Positions 15,822-23,800 of a stretch of DNA of 37,709 nt are shown one piece after another. A model generated the notes under the pieces. It had not been told where the DNA came from, made no database searches, and saw nothing but the letters and a program-made list of their open reading frames with translations. Location: the NCBI GenBank assembly GCA_013152815.1, contig JAADFO010000003.1:1-37709 (forward strand), written 5' to 3'. This stretch comes from Nanobdellati archaeon (GTDB lineage Archaea > Nanobdellota > Nanobdellia > Woesearchaeales > JAADFO01). Numbering within the stretch: position 1 is the first letter of the stretch; each line of letters begins with the position of its first letter. Made by a program: the position numbers and the translations under genes.

Positions 15822-15900
15822 TTTCTTTTTTATTCCCTTTTTATTCCCTTTTATTCTCTTTCTGTTTTCTTTTTATGCTCTTCTGTTTCTTCTGCTGCAA
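15822..15900 (+). terminator. Long pyrimidine-rich terminator region
   Basis: T-rich tract with three imperfect copies of TTTATTCCCT just after the surface-protein stop; typical archaeal oligo-T termination. A reading frame through it is almost pure Phe/Leu and is not considered a gene. Confidence 0.6.
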
Positions 15901-16039
15901 GCTCCTTTCAGTTCTTTGTTTTTTTCAGGGGTCAGGCAGGAGTATAGCCCTATCCAGTCACCAGGCGACATGAAGAGAAGGAATCCGAAGAAATCCTGAG
16001 AACATTTCAGGAGGTAGCTGGCTGGTGCTGGTCGAAGCA

Positions 16040-17728
16040 TCACATCTGTGGGGGGAGGTCTATGGCAAGAAGGTCCATGCCCACCTCGATGACCGTCCCT
16101 ATGGCCTCGATGAGCGAAAGACGTGCATCACGAAGATCATCCTCTGCTTTGAGGATCGGCGAGGCATGATAATACTCGTTCCAGAGCTGTGCAAGGTCAA
16201 GAAGATAGCGTGCGACGAGGATTGGTTTTTTGGTCCGTGCTGCCCTGGTCACCGCATCTGGAAAGACCGAGAGATGGTTGATGATCCTCCGTTCAAGATC
16301 TGTCGTCAGGAGATGCACCTTCGCCTGTTCAGGGACCTTTGCCCCATGCTTTCGGAAGATGCTCTGTATCCGTGCATAGGCATATTGGACATAGGGACCG
16401 GTCTCTCCTTCAAAATCCATGGCCTTGTCCCAGTCGAAGACCATCGCCTTGGAATTATCCCTGTTGACCATGGCGAACTTCAGGGCTCCGTAGGCGATGA
16501 ATGTCGCGGTCTTTTTCACCTTGTCCTCTTTCCAGTCCTGATGACGCTTCCTGATCTCCTCGTCTGCGAGAGCGAGCAGCTTTTCGATGAGCTCATCATA
16601 CCACACCACATTACCTTCGCGTGAGGACATCTTTCCCTCGGGGAGCATGACCAACGCATAGATGACATGGAATGATTTTCCTGCCATGGGCGAGCCGATC
16701 AGCTCAAAGGTCCGGAAGAGCTGCTTGAAATAGAGCTCCTGTTCCTTTCCGACGATGTGGAAGCTCTTGTCGACCTGGAATTCCTTGCTCTTGAGTTCGG
16801 CGAGGGCAAGATCCTTGGTATGATACAAGGCCACGCCATCGTTGCGGAGGAGGACATAGACGCCGAGATGGTCGTCTTCCAGGTCCATTATGGTGGCACC
16901 GTCGCTCATCTTTGCGATGCCTTTCTTCAGCATATCCTGCACGATCCTTTTCCCTGCCTGCTCTACCTCTGATTCGAAATAGAGACGATCGTAATGGACG
17001 TGAAAATCCTCATACATCTTCGCGAAATCATCCAGGCACCATTGGCGCGTCTTCTTCCAGACGCTGACCAGTTCTGGATCGCCGTCATAGAGACGTTTAG
17101 TCATCTCCCGGACTTCATTCTCGAGCTCTTTGTTCGCAGAGATGATCCCGTTCGCTTCTGCATAGATCCTGCCGAGCCACACACCGCGGTGGTCAGCGGG
17201 TTCCTTTCCTTTGTATTTTTCGAGATGGAGATAGCCCCAGAGGCATTTGGTCACATGCGGTCCGATGTCCCCCTGATAGTTGACCCGGATCACCCGAAAG
17301 CCTGCATGGGTGTATATCCTTGAGAGAGCTTCGCCGAGCGAGATGTTCCGGATATGGCCTATATGCACGCCCTTGTGGGTGTTCGCATGGAAGAATTCGA
17401 GCATATAGGTCTTCTTTCGGTCTTCTCCCCGACCGTATGCAGAACCTTGTTTCCTGATAGCAGAGAGGACCTCCTCGGTGAACGAACCCCGTTCCAGATA
17501 GAAATTGAGGTAAGGACCGAGAGCTTCGACCTTCTCGACCCCGGCGATGTCGACAAGGGCTGCAGCAAGTTCCTTGGCGATGATGACCGGGCTCTTCTTT
17601 TGCGTCTTCGCGAGGGCAAAACAGGGAAAAGCGAAATCGCCATGAAGGATGTCTTTCGGCCGTTCCAGTTCAGGATTCTTCAGGCCGGTCTCCTTCTTCA
17701 ATACCTGTATGATGGTTTCTTTGGTCAT
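16040..17728 (-). CDS. argS: Arginyl-tRNA synthetase
   Basis: 562-residue class I synthetase. The N-terminal Add-1 tRNA-binding domain spans about 1-100; HIGH signature is in HANTHKGVHIGH (HIGH at 122-125); the KMSKS equivalent is GKMSSREGN (about 363-371), and the C-terminal helical DALR anticodon domain ends the protein. An open frame continues 48 codons upstream to 17872 through the divergent promoter, but the ATG at 17728 matches the family N-terminus (MTKETIIQVLKKETG). No Shine-Dalgarno site is seen, and the distance to the shared TATA box implies a leader of about 90 nt containing a small CAGCA/TGCTG hairpin. Confidence 0.95.
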   Translation of the reverse strand: MTKETIIQVLKKETGLKNPELERPKDILHGDFAFPCFALAKTQKKSPVIIAKELAAALVDIAGVEKVEALGPYLNFYLERGSFTEEVLSAIRKQGSAYGRGEDRKKTYMLEFFHANTHKGVHIGHIRNISLGEALSRIYTHAGFRVIRVNYQGDIGPHVTKCLWGYLHLEKYKGKEPADHRGVWLGRIYAEANGIISANKELENEVREMTKRLYDGDPELVSVWKKTRQWCLDDFAKMYEDFHVHYDRLYFESEVEQAGKRIVQDMLKKGIAKMSDGATIMDLEDDHLGVYVLLRNDGVALYHTKDLALAELKSKEFQVDKSFHIVGKEQELYFKQLFRTFELIGSPMAGKSFHVIYALVMLPEGKMSSREGNVVWYDELIEKLLALADEEIRKRHQDWKEDKVKKTATFIAYGALKFAMVNRDNSKAMVFDWDKAMDFEGETGPYVQYAYARIQSIFRKHGAKVPEQAKVHLLTTDLERRIINHLSVFPDAVTRAARTKKPILVARYLLDLAQLWNEYYHASPILKAEDDLRDARLSLIEAIGTVIEVGMDLLAIDLPPQM

Positions 17729-17839
17729 GGTCAGGGGATTTGCGGATTTGAGGTGTAAGACAGCAACTGCTGAGCTGAGGACCCCAGAGGTTCTATGCCC
17801 CAAAGGATGAGAGGGACCTATATCCTGTTGACCACTATG

Positions 17840-17848
17840 ATTTAAATA
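17840..17848. promoter_or_regulatory. Shared TATA element of argS and dtdA
   Basis: ATTTAAATA; the core ATTTAAAT is palindromic. Centre of TTTAAATA (17844.5) is 26.5 nt before the dtdA ATG at 17871, giving a leaderless dtdA mRNA. In the other direction the start would be near 17818, about 90 nt before the argS ATG. No other good TATA lies between the genes. Confidence 0.65.
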
Positions 17849-17870
17849 TCTTGTTGATTTTCGCAGGAGC

Positions 17871-18800
17871 ATGATCCCCGCCTATGGACACGTTGCCGTC
17901 ATCTGTTCGACTAGAGACTCAGCATCATCCAACATGCTGCGTGCGATGATCAGAAGCGGAGAGCTGGTAGAGGGAACCGAACTTTTTGACGGTCATCCGA
18001 TCCATCACCTTCAGGGACAAGGAGAGAAGATCAGGGTCTATACGACCGACCGACAGCTTATAGCGCTCGATGATCTTGATGGGGAGATCGATGCGGATTT
18101 CTTCATCTTCGCATCCAGACATCAGAGCAGATCAGGCATACCCAGCCTCACCTGTCACATACCAGGAAATTGGGGCAAGAACGAGATGGGAGGAAAGGAG
18201 AAACAGCTCTGCGTGGCTTCTCCCCTGATACTGAAGCATTGTCTGAAAAACATGGTTGCAGATAAGGGCGTGGAGAAGCAGGGGAACCTTGACGCGTATG
18301 AGATTGTCCAGGAAGTGACCCATCACGGCCCGCATATCAGGAAGCCGATCATGTTCATGGAGATAGGTTCTGATGAAGCCCGGTGGCAGGACGACGATGC
18401 CGGAAACTTCATGGCAGCCCAGATACTCAGGCTGGCCCAGGACATCCTGGAACAGAGGGTTCCTTCTGCCGTGGCTGCGGTAGGCATCGGCGGCACCCAT
18501 ACTGCATCCAACTTTTTTGATATCATGACCCGGGGAAGCTACGCTGTCGGACACATCTGCCCAAAATATGCTCTGACCGATATGAACCTGGAGATGTGTA
18601 TCCAGGCATTGGAAAGCAATGATTGCCCCTGCCGGATGCTGCTGGTCGACTGGAAAGGGTTAGGCGACCAGAAACAACGGATCAGGATCATCCTCGCTGA
18701 GCTTGAGAAGCAAGGATATGCATGGGAGACCACCAGCGAGGCAAAGAAGCGTGTTTCTGAGAGCGCAGCGAAAGAGGAGCACCAGCAGAAGCGGACATAG
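17871..18800 (+). CDS. dtdA: D-aminoacyl-tRNA deacylase, archaeal DTD2 type
   Basis: 309-residue enzyme that hydrolyses D-amino acids from mischarged tRNA, a proofreading function found in archaea and plants. Diagnostic blocks are CHIPGNWG (95-102), TPL-like CVASPLILKH, HGPH near 150 followed by MFMEIGS, and VGIGGTHTASNF. Length is somewhat above the usual about 270-290 because of a polar C-terminal tail. Start ATG is leaderless relative to TATA 17841-17848. Sits back-to-back with argS, so charging and proofreading share a promoter region. Confidence 0.94.
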   Translation: MIPAYGHVAVICSTRDSASSNMLRAMIRSGELVEGTELFDGHPIHHLQGQGEKIRVYTTDRQLIALDDLDGEIDADFFIFASRHQSRSGIPSLTCHIPGNWGKNEMGGKEKQLCVASPLILKHCLKNMVADKGVEKQGNLDAYEIVQEVTHHGPHIRKPIMFMEIGSDEARWQDDDAGNFMAAQILRLAQDILEQRVPSAVAAVGIGGTHTASNFFDIMTRGSYAVGHICPKYALTDMNLEMCIQALESNDCPCRMLLVDWKGLGDQKQRIRIILAELEKQGYAWETTSEAKKRVSESAAKEEHQQKRT

Positions 18801-18818
18801 ATGCGCATAGGTAACCGA

Positions 18819-18858
18819 AAGAAAAAAGAAAATCAAGAAAAATCATAAAAAAGGGGGT
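18819..18858 (-). terminator. T-rich terminator after rpl11
   Basis: Minus strand reads CCCCCTTTTTTATG and then several T-runs, 30-65 nt past the rpl11 stop. Confidence 0.6.
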
Positions 18859-18886
18859 CGGAATCCCGGGCCGGAAGGGGAAGTGG

Positions 18887-19633
18887 CTATTTCTTCTCCT
18901 CCTTCTTTTCAGGGGCACCAGCAGCAGGCTTCTCAGCCTCATCTTCAGGAAGGATCTCCTTGATGACCTGTTCAGGTATCTTCAGTTCCTGGAGTTTGTG
19001 TTTGATGGCCGAGGAAGGCTTTCCTTTCATCTCTGAAAGTGTCTGTTTGGCGATATTGGTGAATTCCTCACGCCTCTTCTCCAGCTCTTCAGCAAGCCGT
19101 TTCTTTTCCTCATCGAGGGTCTTGAGCTCCTCTGCGGAAAGTTCGGTCTTCTCGAGACGGATGGCCTCGTCAAAGGTTCCCTCATTGATGCGACCGATGG
19201 TCTCCAGGGCAGGTGTCCCTTCCACGAGGATCCCCATGCTCTGACATGTTCCCACGATCTCCTTGACCTTCTCCTTCAGGGTCTTGCCGAGCAGACTATC
19301 CTCTTTCATCTTTGCGATCTTGATGATCTGCTCTATCTTCAGGTCTGCCACTTTGTCGGTGAGCGGATTCGATGCCCCTTTCTTGATGCCTGCCTCTTTG
19401 ATGATCAGAGAGGAAGCAGGGGGGGTACCTATCTCGATCTCGAATGCCTTTGTTTCGGAATCGATGAGCACCTTCACAGGCACTTGCATACCCTGAAAGC
19501 TCGCTGTCTTCTTGTTGATCTCGCTGACGACCTGACCGATATTGACTCCCATGGGTCCGAGTGCAGGTCCCAGAGGAGGGGCAGCGGTCGCTTTGCCGCC
19601 CTGGATCAAAACCTCAATCTTTTCCTTTGCCAT
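18887..19633 (-). CDS. rpl11: Ribosomal protein uL11 with long C-terminal extension
   Basis: 248 residues, compared with about 160 in typical archaeal L11. Residues 1-160 are normal: GGKATAAPPLGPALGPMGVN N-terminal stalk-base domain and the rRNA-binding C-domain ending near ALETIGRINEGTFDEAI. Residues about 161-248 are an added charged helical region (EELKTLDEEKKRLAEELEK, then a small helical element PSSAIKHKLQELKIPEQ and a Lys/Glu tail). GAGGA precedes the ATG by 8 nt. Last gene of secE-spt5-rpl11, with a 138-nt gap containing TATA-like sequence. The usual downstream partners rpl1 and rpl10 are absent here. Confidence 0.95.
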   Translation of the reverse strand: MAKEKIEVLIQGGKATAAPPLGPALGPMGVNIGQVVSEINKKTASFQGMQVPVKVLIDSETKAFEIEIGTPPASSLIIKEAGIKKGASNPLTDKVADLKIEQIIKIAKMKEDSLLGKTLKEKVKEIVGTCQSMGILVEGTPALETIGRINEGTFDEAIRLEKTELSAEELKTLDEEKKRLAEELEKRREEFTNIAKQTLSEMKGKPSSAIKHKLQELKIPEQVIKEILPEDEAEKPAAGAPEKKEEKK

Positions 19634-19751
19634 GATGATTTCCTCGCTTTGGTTGATGATGAGCCTTTATTTCGGCTTATCGCCACAGGAGTTGTCCTGA
19701 ACAGAGCAGGTCCTGGACGGATGTTTTCCGGTCGACGTCGTTTATCCGCAT

Positions 19752-19778
19752 TGTTATATATTTTATCATATTTATATG
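19752..19778 (-). promoter_or_regulatory. TATA-rich block before rpl11
   Basis: Two overlapping TATA-like stretches on the minus strand (CATATAAATATG and AAAATATATAAC) overlap the end of spt5. Either could start an rpl11 transcript with a leader of roughly 100-115 nt, independent of secE-spt5. Confidence 0.5.
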
Positions 19779-20479
19779 TCCTCATCCTCGTCACGACGGA
19801 TGACCTTGATGGAATCCATCTTCAGGGTGATCGGTATGGGGACCGCTGCCTCAAGCAGCTCGACAACGACCTCTTCTTTGGTCTTGTCGATACGGGTGAT
19901 CTTGCACTTTTCACGCTTGAAGGGACCGGAGATTATCTCTGCTATGTCATTCTTGCGGATATTGATGTCACGTTTCACCTGAGCCAGCATATGCTCGATC
20001 TCTTCATAGGCTATCTCTTTGGGAAGGATTCCTCGTGCATAGGGAACATTGAACGCCGCCTGTTCTGCGTCGCTCTTGGTCGTGGCCTCAAGGAAGATAT
20101 ACCCCCGCATGCCATGCGGTCTGATTACCGACAGGACCTTCAGCTTTCGTTTCGCAGCATTGCTGGAGACGAAATCCATGACCTGATCCTCCCGGTTGGC
20201 GGTCGTCCGAAGGCCGAACAGCTTGGTGTCCATCTTTGCCCGGACCTCTTTCTCCGGTTTTTTTTCTTCTTCAGGAGTCTCCTCGACCCGGGGGGCATGT
20301 TCTGCATCTTTCGGTAGTCTGGAGCGGACTTTGATGTGGATGCCTGAGGAGGAGCCGGTTTCCCCTTTATTGAATTCGGCAAGCATCTCATCTTCATGTT
20401 CGTCCGGCAGGTCCGACTTCAGCGTGCTAACGTCGTCCTTCGCAGGTTCTTCTGTTGCTTTCTTGTTTTTATCGCTCAT
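19772..20479 (-). CDS. spt5: Transcription elongation factor Spt5 (NusG family) with acidic N-terminal extension
   Basis: 235 residues; archaeal Spt5 is usually about 150. The NGN domain (about 85-170) contains LFGLRTTANRED, HGMRGYIFLEA and the KOW domain (about 175-232) contains NIRKNDIAEIISGPFKREK. The first ~83 residues are a Glu/Asp/Lys-rich, probably disordered addition. Spt5 with Spt4 clamps RNA polymerase and raises processivity. GAGGA lies 6 nt before the ATG; the gene is 23 nt after secE, as in many archaea. Confidence 0.94.
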   Translation of the reverse strand: MSDKNKKATEEPAKDDVSTLKSDLPDEHEDEMLAEFNKGETGSSSGIHIKVRSRLPKDAEHAPRVEETPEEEKKPEKEVRAKMDTKLFGLRTTANREDQVMDFVSSNAAKRKLKVLSVIRPHGMRGYIFLEATTKSDAEQAAFNVPYARGILPKEIAYEEIEHMLAQVKRDINIRKNDIAEIISGPFKREKCKITRIDKTKEEVVVELLEAAVPIPITLKMDSIKVIRRDEDEDI

Positions 20480-20502
20480 GGTGATTCCTCGTCATGACAG
20501 TA

Positions 20503-20676
20503 TCATACAAAGATGCTCTTTATCAGATGGATGATGAATCCGATAAGGCCGATGATGATGATCCCGAGTCCGGTGACCTTTGAGATGGTCATGAATTCGA
20601 ACTTGTCAGGTTTCTTCGTCACACGCAATACACGTATGCTTTCCTGCACGAACAGCTTGAACTTTTGCCATTTCAT
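20503..20676 (-). CDS. secE: Preprotein translocase subunit SecE (Sec61 gamma)
   Basis: 57-residue protein read directly from the minus strand. An amphipathic N-terminal half (KWQKFKLFVQESIRVLRVTK, then KPDKFEFM) is followed by one membrane helix at about 35-55 (VTGLGIIIIGLIGFIIHLI), the standard Sec61 gamma layout. Its position directly before spt5 is the widespread archaeal secE-spt5 arrangement. SecE holds the SecY channel together. A purine/A-rich upstream stretch includes TATA-like sequence. Confidence 0.93.
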   Translation of the reverse strand: MKWQKFKLFVQESIRVLRVTKKPDKFEFMTISKVTGLGIIIIGLIGFIIHLIKSIFV

Positions 20677-20728
20677 TTTTTATGCTCCATGGGACGCAAT
20701 CTCTTCTTTCGCATCTCTTCCTTTTTTC

Positions 20729-20745
20729 TTTTATATTTTATATCT
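20729..20745 (-). promoter_or_regulatory. TATA-like region of secE
   Basis: Minus strand AAGATATAAAATATAAAAG, about 60 nt before the secE ATG; predicted leader about 34 nt. The whole 167-nt ftsZ-secE gap is almost pure purine on the minus strand. Confidence 0.45.
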
Positions 20746-20843
20746 TTTATTTTCTTTTATGTCTTGATTTTCTTTCATATTCTGTTCAGAGGTATCTGTT
20801 CTCTTCTTTCTTTTCTTCCTCTGTGTTCCTGTGGTCAGTCAGG

Positions 20844-22052
20844 TCAGTCGATGAACTCTATGCCCAGTTCCCGTTCGATCTCTTTCTGAGGGCTGTCCTT
20901 TGTCCGGGTCCCTCCCAGTATCTGGCTTGAGTGGACACCGGTGACGATGAGCATGGTGCGGATGGAGTTGGCCATGTCCTCGCTGATGTGGGCGCCCCAG
21001 ATGATCCGGGCGTCCTCGTCCAGACGTTCGGAGACAGCCTCGATGACTTTCCTGGCCTCGTCAAGGGTCATGTCGTTCCCGCCCATGACATTGATGAGCG
21101 CTCCGGACGCTCCCTGGATATCCACGTCCAACAGCGGGTTGTTGATCGCTTTCTCCACCGCATCGATGGCACGGTGTTCTGAATCGGATTCGCCTACACC
21201 GATGAGCGCTACACCGCCATCAGACATGATCGCGCGGATGTCTGCGAAATCCAGGTTGACGAGCCCGGTCTTGGTGACAAGTTCGGCGATCCCTTTCACC
21301 GCATTGGTGAGGATCTCATCGGCGACCTTGAATGCAGTATGGAGCGGCAGGTTCGGCGCAAGTTCCAGGAGCTTGTCGTTGGGGATGACGATCAGGGTAT
21401 CCACCAGCCGTTCAAGCTGTTCCAGGCCGATGATGGCGTTCTCATAGCGGCGCTGGCCTTCCATGGTAAATGGCAGGGTGACGATACCGACCGTGAGACA
21501 ACCGAGCTTCTTTGCGATCTCTGCTATGACCGGTGCCGACCCTGTTCCGGTGCCTCCTCCGAGGCCACAGGTGATGAAGACCATGTCTGAGTGTTCGAGG
21601 GATTTCTTCACGTCATGCTCTGATTCCCTGGCAGCTTCTTCTCCCACCTTGGGGATGGACCCGGCACCCAGACCCTGGGTAAGGTCGCGGCCGATGAGGA
21701 TCTTCTTGTCTGCGGTAGTATACAGCAGGTCCTGCGCATCAGTGTTGACAGCGATGGTCTCGACTCCGTAGACACCGACTTCGGTGATCCTGTTGATGGT
21801 GTTGTTCCCGCCGCCGCCGGCTCCGACGACCTTTATGGTCGCTTTCTGTCGGGAGAGCAGATTCTCGAGCTCATCATCGAGAACATTGGGCAATTTCTCT
21901 TCCTGCTCCAGATGGGACACAGGCCTATGAGGCGGGTTTGTCTTCACCGCCATCTTCACCGAGGAAGCTGTTTCATTCCCCTGGTCATTTCTCGATAGGT
22001 CTATGCCCTGTCCCTGTTCACGTGAATTGTCCTCTGCGATGAAATCATCCAT
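20844..22052 (-). CDS. ftsZ: Cell division protein FtsZ
   Basis: 402-residue tubulin-like GTPase. [14 protein letters not shown] near residue 77 begins the GTP-binding domain, the tubulin signature [11 protein letters not shown] is intact, and the T7 catalytic loop [13 protein letters not shown] is present. An acidic N-terminal extension of about 65 residues and the short C-terminal tail RELGIEFID (the usual FtsZ-partner-binding end) are visible. GAGGG precedes the ATG by 8 nt, and a TATA box at 22104-22111 gives a leader of about 30 nt. Located upstream of secE-spt5, as in many euryarchaea. Confidence 0.97.
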   Translation of the reverse strand: MDDFIAEDNSREQGQGIDLSRNDQGNETASSVKMAVKTNPPHRPVSHLEQEEKLPNVLDDELENLLSRQKATIKVVGAGGGGNNTINRITEVGVYGVETIAVNTDAQDLLYTTADKKILIGRDLTQGLGAGSIPKVGEEAARESEHDVKKSLEHSDMVFITCGLGGGTGTGSAPVIAEIAKKLGCLTVGIVTLPFTMEGQRRYENAIIGLEQLERLVDTLIVIPNDKLLELAPNLPLHTAFKVADEILTNAVKGIAELVTKTGLVNLDFADIRAIMSDGGVALIGVGESDSEHRAIDAVEKAINNPLLDVDIQGASGALINVMGGNDMTLDEARKVIEAVSERLDEDARIIWGAHISEDMANSIRTMLIVTGVHSSQILGGTRTKDSPQKEIERELGIEFID

Positions 22053-22103
22053 CCTGAAGCCCTCCGCTGCCGTTGGCAGACAGGGAAATTATGGAATCGC
22101 TCC

Positions 22104-22111
22104 TATTTAAA
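22104..22111 (-). promoter_or_regulatory. TATA box of ftsZ
   Basis: TTTAAATA on the minus strand, overlapping the stop region of the FKBP gene; predicted start near 22081. Confidence 0.6.
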
Positions 22112-22811
22112 CCTTGTTGTTTGTTTTTTCGTCGCTTTCATCGACGGTGATTGATGAAACCTGAGGGATGAGTTTCTGCACCCGTTCAGTGACAGTTTTC
22201 CGGAGTTCTGGAGGGAACTTCGGCGGGACATGAATGATGAGCTCTCCCTTGGGATCCTTCTGGGGATCCTTCCTGGCTTCCACCCGGGGGAGAAAACCGA
22301 ATTCGTTGTTGATGGTCCAGGCGGCCTGCAACGCAGGATCGAGGACACGCCGGATGATGGTGATCTCATAGGAGACCTCTCTTCCTGCAAGAGGGTTGTT
22401 CATGTCGACGAGCGTCCTCGCGCCTGAGATGGTCTTGACGATCCCCAGGGTGCCGTCGATGCTCACCTGCATGCCTGGCTCCGGTCTGATGCCTTCCTTG
22501 CGGAAGTGGTTCGTCGATACGAGACGCATGAGCGACGCATCCTTCTTTCCGAAGGCCTGGTCAGGGGCCAGCAGGATAGTCTTTTCGTTCCCGATTGTCG
22601 AGGACTCCAGTGCCTGTTCCAGACCAGGAAGGATATGGTTCTCGCCGAGACAGATGATCTTCCTTCCGAGTTCCTCCGGCCGATAGTTGAGCTCGTTCGC
22701 TTCAGCGATGTCCTTCTCGGTGGTATCGAATACTGCACCGGTATCGGTGACCTTGCCGGTGAAAGCTATCTCTATGAAATCTCCCCTGTGAACCGTTTCC
22801 TCCTTTGCCAT
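22107..22811 (-). CDS. FKBP-type peptidyl-prolyl isomerase, long archaeal (FKBP26-like) form
   Basis: 234 residues, similar to the long archaeal FKBPs. The catalytic domain begins VHRGDFIEIAFTGKV and contains GAVFDTT, ENHILPGLEQAL and an inserted flap domain (DASLMRLVSTNHF to GARTLVDMNNPLAG), the layout of SlyD-like chaperone-isomerases. The additional C-terminal ~80 residues (from about TINNEFGFL) form an extra alpha/beta domain. GAGGT lies 6-7 nt before the ATG; TATA at 22887-22894 gives a leader of about 53 nt. Probably assists folding of cytosolic proteins. Confidence 0.92.
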   Translation of the reverse strand: MAKEETVHRGDFIEIAFTGKVTDTGAVFDTTEKDIAEANELNYRPEELGRKIICLGENHILPGLEQALESSTIGNEKTILLAPDQAFGKKDASLMRLVSTNHFRKEGIRPEPGMQVSIDGTLGIVKTISGARTLVDMNNPLAGREVSYEITIIRRVLDPALQAAWTINNEFGFLPRVEARKDPQKDPKGELIIHVPPKFPPELRKTVTERVQKLIPQVSSITVDESDEKTNNKV

Positions 22812-22886
22812 GCGGATACCTCTTTGCTTTCCATTCTAGCTCGGAAAAAAGCACGAGAAGAACGGTTCCAGATGAATCCAACCCTC

Positions 22887-22894
22887 TTTATAAA
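22887..22894 (-). promoter_or_regulatory. TATA box of the FKBP gene
   Basis: AACCTTTATAAAGAG on the minus strand; the same 15-mer precedes the L7Ae gene at 33879-33893, and a close variant precedes ileS. Confidence 0.65.
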
Positions 22895-23024
22895 GGTTTC
22901 GTTCGCTACGCACAGGATCGACAGGCCGGACGAACAGGGATGGCGGGGACTGCTTTGAAAAGATGAAAAAAAGGGCACGCTGCAAAGGAGGTGATGGACA
23001 GAGAGCGTGGATAGAAAGCAGGCC

Positions 23025-23576
23025 TCATTTCGGCGGATGAACCGGCAGATGAAGGAGGACCTGTTCTGCCACCTCGTCGACCGTCATCGATGTGGTATCG
23101 ATGACCAGATCATAGAGCTCTTCCTTCAACGGATCAAGGCCATAATATTTCTGGTAGCGGCGAGAATCGCTTGCCATCCGCTCTGCGATGGCAGCAGCCA
23201 CCTCCTCAGGGGAACCATAGGATGCTTCATCGCTTCGGTTTGCAAGGTCTTTATAGATGCGTGCAGCGCCGACGGCAGCATCGCATTTGAGGAACAGCTT
23301 GAATGACTGAGGGATGAAGTGGAAGGACAGCCGTCCATCGATGATGAAATTGTCCTCTGTCTCACCAAGACGTTTCTGGTAGGCATCAGCATCCCTGTCG
23401 GTGAATGCCTCTTTCTCTCCGATCCTGTTGAATTCGTCTATGGTCAGGCCGCGCTCCTTGGCCATCTTTCCCCTGAGGTCGCCGATGGAGTAACGTTTCA
23501 TATGAAGCTTCTTTGCGAGGACATCGGCGACAGTCGATTTCCCTGCACCCGGTGTTCCTGAGATGGTGATGATCAT
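23025..23576 (-). CDS. cmk: Cytidylate kinase, archaeal short type
   Basis: 183-residue P-loop NMP kinase. Walker A is GTPGAGKST (7-15); YSIGDLRGKMAKERGLT and FIIDGRLSFHFIP are the substrate-side elements of the archaeal CMP kinase family, and the lid region AARIYKDLANR follows. It converts CMP/dCMP to the diphosphate. Leaderless: TATA-like GCTTAAAAG at 23599-23607 has its centre 27 nt before the ATG. Stands alone between the FKBP gene and a divergent metalloprotease gene. Confidence 0.92.
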   Translation of the reverse strand: MIITISGTPGAGKSTVADVLAKKLHMKRYSIGDLRGKMAKERGLTIDEFNRIGEKEAFTDRDADAYQKRLGETEDNFIIDGRLSFHFIPQSFKLFLKCDAAVGAARIYKDLANRSDEASYGSPEEVAAAIAERMASDSRRYQKYYGLDPLKEELYDLVIDTTSMTVDEVAEQVLLHLPVHPPK

Positions 23577-23598
23577 GGCAGTGCGCTACACAAACATT

Positions 23599-23607
23599 CT
23601 TTTAAGC
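23599..23607 (-). promoter_or_regulatory. TATA box of cmk
   Basis: GCTTAAAAG, centre 27 nt before the start codon at 23576; fits a leaderless mRNA. Confidence 0.55.
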
Positions 23608-23719
23608 TTTTCCATCCTTTCGGCATATGTTTCCGCGGTTTTGGACACGGTTCGCTGGAGGGAAAGAGCGATAAGGATAATGGGCAGGAAGGCTGGGCAG
23701 AGATGCAGCGCAAGAGGGG

Positions 23720-23768
23720 AAAACATAAGTAAAACATAAGTAACAGAAGAAGATAAGCAACAGAAGAA
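23720..23768 (+). repeat. Short tandem repeats upstream of the SprT-like gene
   Basis: AAAACATAAGT is tandemly duplicated (23720-23730, 23731-23741), followed by AACAGAAGAA at 23742-23751 and again at 23759-23768. Purine-rich, in the promoter region of the next gene; no clear single TATA box was found. Confidence 0.75.
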
Positions 23769-23800
23769 ATAATAACAGGAGGAGTGTGCACCGAAACAAG

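Noticed and set aside
15811-15999. 62-aa Phe/Leu-rich frame after the surface protein
   Set aside because: It is the translation of a T-rich terminator tract, and the apparent ribosome-binding site is too close to the ATG.
17729-17872. 48-codon N-terminal extension of argS
   Set aside because: Spans the shared TATA element and has no family homology.
19677-19751. 24-codon frame in the rpl11 leader
   Set aside because: No ribosome-binding site and probably near or before the transcription start; chance is likely.
20685-20790. T-rich tract on the plus strand between ftsZ and secE as a terminator
   Set aside because: All neighbouring genes are on the minus strand, where this tract is purine-rich and cannot act as an oligo-T terminator.
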